In this document: positions 55,400 through 64,000 of the stretch, piece after piece | Layout of the letters: each line of letters starts with the position of its first letter | Position numbering within the stretch: the first letter of the stretch is position 1 | DNA from: Sinonovacula constricta | Taxonomy: Eukaryota > Mollusca > Bivalvia > Cardiida > Solecurtidae | DNA length: 64,000 nt | Direction of reading: 5' to 3' | NCBI GenBank assembly: GCA_007844125.1 | Contig: CM017558.1 | Span: 27,237,478 to 27,301,477 of the forward strand | Translations under genes and position numbers: made by a program | Notes under the pieces: model-generated | The model's database searches: none | The model's input: the letters and a program-made list of their open reading frames with translations, nothing else | What the model was told of the DNA's origin: nothing

Positions 55400-55840
55400 C
55401 TGGGTTTGAAGTCTGAGACTGGCCACAGGCATTAAATTTGTAAAGTTTTCAAATCTCAACCAAACATCTGACCAATCGAATGTTTAAGAACAATCTTGGG
55501 CTAAAGCTCAAAGTTTTATAGCCTCAAGCCCCCTGGTTAAAGAAAAGTTTCTGAGACTCTTCGCATGAATGTGAGCTGGAGGTAGTGAAACTTAAAGCTG
55601 GAATTTGAGTTTATCTTCAAGCACCTGATTGGTCAGATTCAAATTTTATAAAAATAATCAGCCTATCAGATCCTGAGGAATCCTTTTTTTCAGATAAATG
55701 ATTTATAACCTTACAACAATTGAAGCTGGCTCATCTGGTTCTACACCAGATGCCAATATCTGATCAATTCAATTTAAACACATCTTAAAACACAACTCAA
55801 AGCACCCAGTAACAGAAATTTAACAAAATATAAATGGCAG
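55400..55840. other. No gene seen
   Basis: Flank of the array; AT-rich with no recognised gene. The element ACTGGTTGGACCATGG begins REP-R copy 3 just beyond. Confidence 0.3.
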
Positions 55841-55844
55841 TTTT

Positions 55845-56240
55845 AGACAAAACTGGTTGGACCATGGCCTGAGTCCACTAAGATCTCTGTCAGTCCAGTA
55901 AATTTTACAAGTTAAATGGACCGATGGTCCACCAGAATTTTTAGCCACATTTATTAAAATTCTGAATTATTATGAAAACATATATGATAAACTAAACCAA
56001 ACAATGCTCTACAGCCATTTACTGGACCCAACTACTCATAACACCTTGGTTAGCTTATCAACAATTTTACAGAGGTTGCCAATGTGTTCAGATGTTTGAG
56101 CTGGCATCACTTTATAAATAAAAGAATAAAAGCATGATTGGAAAAACTTTTTTGTGTAAAAATGCAAAAATCTTACAGGTCCAGTAAAATTTGGTCCAGA
56201 CCAGTAGATATTGCCAGCTGTGTTAGTTAATTTCTTTTGT
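55845..56240 (-). repeat. REP-R copy 3
   Basis: Inverted relative to the other two: GGTTGGACCATGGCCTGAGT, ATGGACCGATGGTCCACCAG, CTCTACAGCCATTTACTGG, GTCCAGTAAAATTTGGTCC, ACCAGTAGATATTGCCAGC. It contains an extra approximately 100 bp (56060-56150) absent in the others. Confidence 0.6.
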
Positions 56241-56504
56241 GAAGACTGACATTGTTCCACGATCTCTTTTTTTGAGCTTTGCCTCTAAGTATGTTATTTG
56301 CTGTGGAACAGTCCATTATAACGTTCATACTTCAAAGTTATTTGCTGTGGAACATTTCATTATAACATTCATACTTATAATTTGCAAGAAAGAATTAGGA
56401 TACAATGAAAATCCATCAATATATTTCACTGACAACATGGCTTCAAAGAGCCTCGTCATGCAAAAACATAGTGAAAGTAATACAACTTGAATGCAGGCAA
56501 AATG

Positions 56505-57605
56505 TGAGGCTCGAAACCATCCAGCTCCTGCTGGGAGCATTTTAATTAGGATCTGTGCTGGAAGCAGTTTGATCAGGATCTGTGCTGGAAGCAGTTTGAT
56601 CAGGATCTGTGCTGGAAGCAGTTTGATCAGGATCTGTGCTGGAAGCAGTCTGACCAGGATCTATGCTGGGAGCAGTCTGCCCAGTATCTGTGCTAGGAGC
56701 AGTTTGATCAGGATCTGTGCTGGAAGCAGTTTGATCAGGATCTGTGCTGGAAGCAGTTTGATCAGGATCTGTGCTGGAAGCAGTTTGATCAGGATCTGTG
56801 CTGGAAGCAGTTTGATCAGGATCTGTGCTGGTAGCAGTCTGAACAGGATCTGTGCTGGGAGCAGTTTGATCAGGATCTGTGCTGGAAGCAGTTTGATCAG
56901 GATCTGTGCTGGGAAGTCTGATCAGGATCTGTGCTGGGAGCAGTTTGATCAGGATCTGTGCTGGAAGCAGTTTGATCAGGATCTGTGCTGGGAAGTCTGA
57001 TCATGATCTGTGCTGGGAGCAGTCTGACCAGGATCTGTGCTAGGAGCAGTTTGATCAGGATCTGTGCTGGAAGCAGTTTAATTAGGATCTGTGCTGGAAG
57101 CAGTTTAATTAGGATCTGTGCTGGAAGCAGTTTGATCAGGATCTGTGCTACTAGCAGTTTGATCAGGGTCTGTGCTGGTAGCAGTTTGATCAGGATCTGT
57201 GCTGGGAGCAGTTTGATCAGAATATGTGCTGGGAGCAGTCTGATCAGGATCTGTGCTGGGAGCAGTCTGACCAGGATCTGTGCTGGGAGCAGTCTGACCA
57301 GGATCTGTGCTGGGAGCAGTTTGATCAGGGTCTGTGCTGGTGGCAATCTGACCAGGATCTGTGCTAGAAGCAGTCTGATCAGGATCTGTGCTAAGAGCAG
57401 TCTGATCAGGATCTGTGCTAGAAGCAGTCTGATCAGGATCTGTGCTAAGAGCAGTCTGATCAGGATCTGTGCTAGAAGCAGTCTGCCCAGGATCTGTGCT
57501 AGAAGCAGTCTGATCAGGATCTGTGCTGGGAGCAGTCTGATCAGGATCTGTGCTGGGAGCAGTCTGATCAGGATCTGTGCTAGAAGCAGACTGCCCAGGA
57601 TCTGA
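56505..57605. repeat. HP-derived minisatellite, 27-bp unit, about 40 copies
   Basis: Unit GGAAGCAGTTTGATCAGG plus ATCTGTGCT, which is the loop side and inner right arm of HP (compare GGGAGCTGTCTGATCAGGATC). A left-arm/loop stub CCAGCTCCTGCTGGGAGC lies at the left edge. The 27-bp length keeps frames open on both strands (plus 56491-57000 and 56985-57605; minus 56897-57346), which explains long repetitive reading frames with nine-residue periodicity. Confidence 0.95.
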
Positions 57606-57609
57606 ACTA

Positions 57610-58140
57610 CATGTATTAGCTTCTAACTTAGCTAAGTTGGCAATATACGATCACAACAGCTTGGATAAGCCTTGGGTTTTTCTCACAAATCAACATCAAA
57701 AGCAGGCTTTCTGTACCAGAAATTATCCATTACTGAATAAAACCCACTGTATTGTGAAATCCACAAACTTAATTATCTTATTAAGGGTTTCATCTGAATC
57801 TCTATCAAAGGACAATTCGTATTTCTTTATGTGGTCAAAAAAAGGCCACTAAAGCAGACTTAAACTCAATTACGAATAAATGAACCCCTCTCCACAGGAA
57901 ACACTTTCATAACCATTCAGAAGTAAAAAAACATACCCAATGGAGGAAATCATGACCAGTGATTGGAAAATGTAAAAAAAAAAAATGAATATAATTAAGA
58001 CAAAGAAAAATAAACAATGACCAGCTAACAAAGTCCACTAATCAATAAACATGGAAATAAATTAACCACAATTTTTCATGTCTGAGGAAATTTTTTTTGC
58101 AATGTCTGGATAATATTGGTAAGAAGGAAGAACCTGTATT
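57610..58140. other. No gene seen
   Basis: AT-rich sequence with no recognised feature. Confidence 0.3.
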
Positions 58141-58144
58141 ATGG

Positions 58145-58262
58145 ATATAATAATAAATGTCTGGGTAGAACCACTGATGCACCAAATGCCATCTGAAGGT
58201 CCTCTTCATATGAAAGTTCTTGCCAAAGTTTAACAAGGTTTCATGATGGGAGGAGTTAGGAG
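58145..58262 (-). repeat. SINE-A fragment
   Basis: AAATGTCTGGGTAGAACCAC, CTGATGCACCAAATGCCATC, TGAAAGTTCTTGCC; the head is degraded. Confidence 0.5.
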
Positions 58263-58849
58263 TCATATATGGTGGACCCTAACCAGTAACCACTTAGCTT
58301 CGGGGCAGCAAGTGAGTGGGCTACAGACCCAAGAAAACAAATAAAAGCATCTGCAGCTATTGTATTTCTAATATTGGTCCACTTAAAGTTACAAATTACA
58401 ATACAAATCAGAATTACTTCTATAAAAATGATACAAAGAAGTTTTAACCTCCCTTGAGCACATTTGGAAGACATTTTGCTCATACCAGCAATTGATAATT
58501 TGCAAGAAAAGTTTTTCTGCATGATCAATAATTTAAAGGAAGAGTTTTTATTAAATTTGGAAGTGTCAATTGTGTCAAAATGCATTAAGCAGTGTTTGGA
58601 ACTAAATTAGCATAGCATCGCAGAAACACATGTCATTGATGACTCAGAGAGGGGGAGAAGGGTGGTGGGGCATCTCCAAGTGTGAAGTAACAATAGTGGG
58701 TTGCTAATTATGGAAATGAAGTAGCTATGTTTAGTTCCAGGGGAAGTGTTACAAAAAATCAATGGCGAGCTTGGGATGGGGTGAAGTTGAATGAAGACAG
58801 CTAAAACAAAGTTTGATGTTAACTATTAGCTAAGCAGTTATTGATCATG

Positions 58850-58915
58850 CTTAGGCAAATAGTGTAGATCCTGATCAGCCAGCCCAAGCTGGAAGTTATT
58901 CGCAATGTCAGCTAC
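58850..58915. repeat. HP element, left arm well preserved
   Basis: GGCAAATAGTGTAGATCCTG, ATCAGCCAGCCCAAGCTGG. The right arm has decayed (TTATTCGCAATGTCAGC). Confidence 0.55.
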
Positions 58916-58919
58916 TAAA

Positions 58920-59600
58920 AAACCCATTTTGGTGAGATTTTTTTCCCCATCTTTTTTCAATGACCCACTGATTATAAAGTTGGCCCACTGTTTTCAGAAG
59001 TGATGGTTCAAATTGGCATACTTTTTTGAAGTTCTAGCCTAAACACTGCTTGACCTTTTGTCCGCCAACAAGCTAAATCTACTGGTACAGACAGATTTTA
59101 CTACAATGGCATGTTTTCATCTTTGGAAGCATTCAAGGGACAGATGAAAGGGATGAAAAGAAATATGATGATGAAGAAACAAAAACTAAGGATAAACAAA
59201 AAATCAAGATTTGTGCAGCAGGCAATGCAATAATCCTTTTTTGGACAGCATTTGATCTTTTTAACCCTAAAATTCAATCAAAATGAAAAAGAAAATAAAT
59301 AAATAAACAAATAAATATAGACATGTTTGAATATTTTGTAAAAGCATTACATTGTGTTTTTTTGTTCTGTTTTTCTTTGGGGAACCTAAATGAACATTTT
59401 TTGTAATAAAAATAAATAAATAAATTACCTTCTTCATTATCATATCTAACTTGAATAAAATTGCCTTCTGAACAATGCTTTGTTAAGGTTAACAATAAAT
59501 GCTGCATATTAAGAAACTGACCCGTAAATAAAAAAAACCCTGCAGACGAGAAGAATGAGAGGTTTTGGATTTTTACAAAATAAATAAAATTCATACATGT
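58920..59600. other. No gene seen
   Basis: AT-rich sequence with short AAATAAATA runs (59290-59310, 59408-59425); no recognised gene. Confidence 0.3.
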
Positions 59601-59601
59601 G

Positions 59602-59791
59602 AACTTTTTCTAAGGCCGAAGTGGGAGATTTTCACTTGCAAAGATTTGTTGTTTTTTTATATAAACAGTGAAGGAAGTTATCTGTTTCCAAAAAGGGAGA
59701 TCTCTGAAAATGTGTAAACAACCCTCATTTTCAAATTATTTTGAACCTTTTAAGTGGGAGTCTCCCTCCAAAAGTGTGAGAGTTCAAATGT
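59602..59791. repeat. MITE-G, short copy
   Basis: About 190 bp bounded by CATGTGAACTTTTTC and GAGAGTTCAAATG. Internal words GTGGGAGATTTTCACTTGC, GAAGGAAGTTATCTG and TCTCCCTCCAAAAG also occur in the copy at 4850-5513. Confidence 0.65.
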
Positions 59792-59849
59792 ATGGAAATT
59801 TAACACAGTCAAACCAACAGTGTTACAAATGTGCTGCTTGGCAGAAGGA

Positions 59850-61450
59850 CTTAATGAAACATGAACAGACAGACAGACTATATGGAGATAAATAGACAGG
59901 AAGCCAGTGAAATGGACAGTTATAGATATGAAAATTGCTGGCAAACAGACTGGTAGAAAAACAGGTGGAAGAATTGGCAGGCAGGTCATTAGACAGGCCT
60001 ATATATGGAGACACATTGATAGACAAATGGAAAAATGGACAAACATATAGACATGCTTTTTGAGTAACAGACAGACTGAAAGATCGTCAAACTGATGAAA
60101 AATTGACAGGCATGTTTAGACAGGCTGATAGACAGATGGATTGACAGACTGATAGTTAGACAAACAGGTAAATTGATTGACAGAAAGAAAGAGTGACAAA
60201 TTATACAAAAACATGTTGGTTTACAGATAGGCTAATGGACAGACAGATGGACTGACAGATGGAAAAATAGACTGATTGACTGACATGAAGACAGATGGAT
60301 ATATACTGATGGAAAAAAAGAAAGACAAGATGCCAGATTCCTTTGCTGCAAGATACAGAAAGGCCAAGAGAAAGATGGTAAAACTGCCAGGCAAATGTGC
60401 AAACAGACTGACTGGCAAAGATAGACAGACAGACAGGCAAAGTAGAAATTTGGACAGACAGACCTGCACATCTACAAACTGCTAGGTAGGCAGACAGATG
60501 GGAGGAAAGAGGTGCATATCTACAGATTTGAGGACACTTGGACAGATAGATGGAAAGACAGTATATATCAACAGTTAGACTGACTACAGTTGAACTGATG
60601 GACAACAGGATAGATGGAAGAAGAAACATGCTTATCTATAGACAGTCAGACTTACAGACAGGCTGACTGACAAACAAAGATGTGTATAAACATACACATC
60701 TTACAGGTTGATTGACAGACATACAAACAGATGGACCCGACCTGGTAGTGCAGTAAGTAGAGCTTCTGCTCTAGATACGGGAGGCCCCGGGTTCAATCCC
60801 GGGCCGCAACATACCAAAGTCCTTAAAAATGGTAGTGGTATTGCACCCTAGCTAACACTGAAGCAAATATAAGGGTAGTTCCACTACTGGTTGGCCCAGT
60901 GTCAGGATAATGTGACTGGGTGTGGTATCATGCCAGGTGTTCAGGGCATGCTATACACAGTGAAGGCAGCACTATATCTGCTTCAAGAGGACATCATCTC
61001 CAGATAACTGAAATACTGTTGGTGGGACGATAAACCCAATAAACAATAAACAAACAAACAGATGGATAGACAGACAAATATCATGATCAACAGAGAGAAA
61101 AATAGGCAGTCAGACTTACAGACATGCATATGGAATGACAGTCCAGAGGGAGAGTCAGACAGATAGACAGACAGTTTAACAGACAGATGGACAGACAGAT
61201 AGACAGACAGATGCACAGACAGATAGACAGACAGATCGACTGACAGAAAGACAAGCAGATGGGCATAGGGACAGACAGACAGATGGACAGACAGATAGAC
61301 ATACAGATAGACTATCATACTGGCAAAATATATATGCTGTGATAATTAGGCACATGGGAAACGATAGACAGACACATGGACAAAACATACGGTCAGGCAG
61401 ACGGTACTTACAAGGAATGCTTTAAACAGAATGATAGACAGATAGTAAGG
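59850..61450. repeat. imperfect GACA/GATA tetranucleotide array
   Basis: About 1.3 kb of GACAGACAGATGGACAGACA-type sequence, cleanest at 61140-61310, interrupted at 60736-61053 by a SINE-C. Reverse-strand frames through it are rich in CLSVCLS-type repeats and are not genes. Confidence 0.9.
60736..61053 (+). repeat. SINE-C, full length with 13-bp target-site duplication
   Basis: Head CCTGGTAGTGCAGTAAGTAG (box A) and CCGGGTTCAATCCCGGG (box B), complete body, tail CCCAATAAACAATAAAC. The word ACAAACAGATGGA occurs at 60723-60735 and again at 61054-61066, so this copy inserted into an existing GACA array. Best reference copy of the family. Confidence 0.95.
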
Positions 61451-61855
61451 TAAACATCAAGTTGAGAATTAACGATATTAGGACTGCAGTCCAACAAATC
61501 CAGGCTTAAAATTTGCATTCGATCTGCAATTCCGCATTATTACATGTGTAAAGAGTAAAAACAGATTTTTTCCCGATATTCATGAAAAAGAAAATCAATA
61601 TCTGAACCAAAAAAAAAAATCGGACCAAGATAGTGAAAGGAGGTTTATGAATGAGATGTATTTTCTGCATTGCAGATTATTACTTAACTAATCCAATTAA
61701 AATGATTGCAATAAAAATGCATGCTTACCACTTCAAAGTCTGCATGGTCATAATCCTGACACAATGGCTAAACAATGCAAACACAACATCACTACAAAAT
61801 CCTAACTCACAAGCCGAATGAACTCTGACTACTGTGTATAGATGGTTATCGATTT
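61450..61855. other. No gene seen
   Basis: AT-rich sequence before the GC-rich patch; no recognised feature. Confidence 0.3.
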
Positions 61856-61859
61856 TTCA

Positions 61860-61898
61860 CCAAGGTGCGCGCGCACCTGTTTGTCCGCCATCTTTGTG
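61860..61898 (+). promoter_or_regulatory. GC-rich promoter-like patch with 16-bp palindrome
   Basis: AGGTGCGCGCGCACCT (61863-61878) is a perfect palindrome. CGCCATCTTTG (61886-61896) matches the reverse of a YY1-type element often found near animal transcription starts. TTTGTG/GTAAGG follows as a good splice donor at 61899. A transcription start here is inferred. Confidence 0.4.
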
Positions 61899-61967
61899 GT
61901 AAGGTGAAGCAACATATCAGTACCGTGAAAGCGCAGGTTGTTTTTTTTTAATTGACCATTTCAGGCA

Positions 61968-62138
61968 ATGAAGACGATGATTAATTCTTGTAGTGTTGTG
62001 AAATGTCACAAAATATATAATCCGGGTCAGAAATATTTTTTTCTCATTACCAGCCGTCAGTACAAACTAAGGGAAAAGGACGAGAGAACTTTCGGACGTC
62101 ATACTTTCGCGCTTGAACGGAGCATTCATTGTAGCTAA
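61968..62138 (+). pseudogene. possible THAP-like zinc-finger exon, degraded
   Basis: After a possible 66-bp intron (donor at 61899, acceptor TTGACCATTTCAG ending 61964), ATG at 61968 opens a 56-codon frame beginning MKTMINSCSVVKCHK and ending SIHCS before TAA. CSVVKC at the start and a cysteine about 41 residues later resemble the C-x4-C...C-x2-H layout of THAP domains. One base further on, the next frame reads KRF where the family has K/D-H-F. The expected tryptophan and final histidine are missing. This is either chance or a decayed 5' exon of a THAP-type gene or P-element-like transposase. Weak call. Confidence 0.25.
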
Positions 62139-62509
62139 GCGTTTTTAAGTGTTTTGGATTGCATTAAAAGTCGAAAGAAAATATGTATATTATAATGTTA
62201 ATTGCTATGTTGTTGTTTATTTTATTGTTTTTATTAAGATACAGATAATAAACAAACAATAAAGAAATATATTGCTTATTTACTGGTCCTAAATAAACTA
62301 AAAAGCAACCAACAGTATCGATAATTTCCATTAAGGTCAATTTTAGACAAAATGTTGTCATCAGTGACATAAAAATATGTATGTGCCCCTCACGATGCTC
62401 GATGCACAAAATGTACCCCCAGATATTTAAATTTGACTCTTGAAAATTTTGATTGAGGAGTCAATGACCATTGACGTTCAGCAATTATAGAACGCCCTGT
62501 ATTGGTTGT

Positions 62510-62605
62510 AATGTGGTATCCGACAGTTTGCTCATATTGTACCCATGTAACAATATATGTTACTACTATTCTGGAAAATGTATACATAATGCTCGAATAA
62601 ACTTT
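62510..62605. repeat. MITE-T terminal fragment
   Basis: GTGGTATCCGACAGTTTGCTC at 62512 matches the family terminus. The sequence after it (CCCATGTAACAATATATG) resembles the inverted 3' end. No second terminus. Confidence 0.45.
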
Positions 62606-62609
62606 AGTT

Positions 62610-63955
62610 AAAGTGAAGACTGTTATTACACTAACTGTATTGTTCGACAGTGTGAATCTTAAAAATATCGCATTAAATGTCCATTATTTTTAGGCACGTG
62701 GATGATTTCAGGTTATCTCAGATAGGAAAAACCCTTTATATAATAATGACAGGCAATGTGTTATGCTTTACTTTTTACATGGCTGTAAGAACAACGTTTG
62801 GCGGTCAATTCAACCCCCGGTATTTACCAGTGGTATTTACTGGTATAAATTACCTGCTGGAAAATACTCCCCAAAGTGGCAAATACTACTATGATTTTTT
62901 TACTCAAAATACTGCAGAAATCTTAATTAAGTTAACTTGAAATAATGTATAATCATATTGATAATTAAATTACTCAGATATTTTAATTAACATTCTTTTT
63001 TAACCTAAAATACACGTGAGAAAGTAATGCTAATCCACCTGCACCTGGCCTTTGACACTCAGGAAGCAAAGCCATATGGTCTAGACTACTAAAACAACAA
63101 GTTTCAGACAAGGGGCTGTAAAAAGCCGGGGCAACATGGGCAAAAGTAAAGTGTCATACATAACCTAGACAGTTTGTATAATTGGTACAAGTAAATGGTT
63201 GTGTATTGGGTATGGCATAAGCTAGAGTGTCAACTGTACGGCTTCATCCCTGAGTAACTTTTTTAATTTCTCTTGTCATCACCACTTCCATAACTTCACT
63301 CCACACCATTACCAAGCTACTATTCACCATAAAGCCAAAGGATCCAGTCCGGAATATAAAACAGCATTTTGCGGGATCTTTACAAGCAAAAATCATTTAT
63401 TAGAATGCATGAGAGAATATTGTTTCGTCCAAACTGCCAGCTACCAGCTCTAATAAAGTGTAAGAAACAAACTGTTCTCAAAACAGCCTGAACGAGCTGT
63501 TACAGCTAACTATTTAAAATGGTTTTGCTTTCACATTGACATTTGTCAATAAATAATAGCACATAGTGTTTTTATTTTTATTATTGTCCTACCTTTCAGC
63601 AAATTTAACAAACTTACATTATATTAGAATAATAATTTCACAGAAAATTTAATTCAAGTTCTAGTACTTCTTTTAGAACCACACCATTTTTGAATTAAAA
63701 ACAACACATTTTACGGTAACAAATATTTAATGACAGTAAATTCATCGATCAATAAACAGGAAAAGCAAAAGCAGTTAAGAAACAAACAGACTGCTTAGGA
63801 AATTGGAGCATGTAATGATATTCGATTTCATATAATAAATATGACAACCATAACATGGGTTTTAAGGAACTTAAAGCAATGAAAACATAGTATAACATGA
63901 TGTAAAGAATTGAAAACAGTACACATAATAAATGACCCTGTTTTAAAACCAAAGT
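62610..63955. other. No gene assigned
   Basis: An 87-codon plus frame (62677-62940) has no recognised domain. It includes CCCGGTATTTACCAGTGG and TATTTACTGGTATAAATTAC, an imperfect internal repeat. The rest is AT-rich. Confidence 0.3.
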
Positions 63956-63960
63956 TTAGC

Positions 63961-64000
63961 AGTGCCCTTGTCCAAGCGGTTGCTGGCTTGTAACTCCTCA
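63961..64000 (+). repeat. SINE-A head, cut by the window end
   Basis: GTGCCCTTGTCCAAGCGGTT and GCTGGCTTGTAACTCCTCA match box A and the anticodon-side region of the SINE-A head. The remainder lies beyond the window. Confidence 0.55.

Noticed and set aside
56491..57605. Long plus-strand frames with nine-residue repeats (and a minus frame at 56897-57346)
   Set aside because: They arise because the minisatellite unit is 27 bp; both strands are open and unit variants do not favour synonymous changes. No start, signal or splice context.
59750..61388. Cysteine/leucine/serine-rich minus frames (such as 60201-60629)
   Set aside because: Reverse complement of the GACA/GATA array gives CLSVCLS-type peptides in all frames; no gene.
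62677..62940. 87-codon frame near the possible second promoter
   Set aside because: No recognised domain; it contains an imperfect internal repeat and no splice link to 61968-62138 is evident.

Overview
The window looks like nuclear DNA of a lophotrochozoan animal, most probably a bivalve mollusc. The reasons are its AT-rich, intron-bearing, gene-poor sequence, several tRNA-derived SINE families, TTAA-flanked MITEs and large tandem arrays. The one recognisable gene is an animal ANKRD50 relative. The bivalve placement is an inference from repeat style. There are no prokaryotic operons, CRISPR arrays, rRNA genes or convincing tRNA genes.

Genes. (1) A large minus-strand exon at 32193-34698 encodes the P-loop ATPase region and the first nine and a half ankyrin repeats of an ANKRD50-like protein. 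It has a clear splice acceptor and donor, but one surplus base just after the P-loop breaks the frame. The C-terminal half is not in the window. (2) A compact promoter-like patch at 10785-10825 (E2F-, ETS- and NRF-1-like sites) heads a candidate minus-strand gene of three small phase-compatible exons (10747 down to 8603), product unrecognised. (3) A second GC-rich patch at 61860-61900 precedes a possible 66-bp intron and a 56-codon reading frame with a faint, degraded resemblance to a THAP zinc finger.

Repeats fill most of the rest. I distinguish SINE-A (Leu/Ser-like tRNA head), SINE-B and SINE-C (different tRNA heads but a shared core), a pair of SINE-D-like repeats, a TTAA-flanked MITE (MITE-T), a second MITE with CATGTGAACTCTC ends (MITE-G), an unclassified repeat (REP-R), and a small palindromic hairpin element (HP), about one per 4 kb. 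Nested insertions with target-site duplications give a relative history: SINE-B inside SINE-A, and SINE-C inside a GACA-type array.

Main novelty. Four of the large minisatellites (1210-1760, 44-bp unit; 21365-22570, 25-bp; 43880-46510, 34-bp; 56530-57600, 27-bp) are each built from a different sub-segment of the same HP element. Several still have an intact or partial HP copy at one edge, and a two-copy 37-bp duplication inside an HP at 28964-29037 looks like an array at its birth. The HP family therefore appears to seed minisatellites repeatedly. Layout: 0-6 kb SINEs and HP array; 6-7.3 kb 52-bp array; 7.5-12.5 kb candidate gene flanked by GC-rich palindromic clusters; 13-20 kb SINEs and a 21-bp array; 20-22.6 kb foldback MITE and HP array; 23-32 kb sparse; 32-36 kb ANKRD50-like; 37-43 kb MITEs and SINEs; 43.8-46.5 kb HP array; 47-53 kb SINEs and MITEs; 54-57.6 kb two arrays; 59.8-61.4 kb GACA array; 61.8-62.2 kb promoter-like patch.
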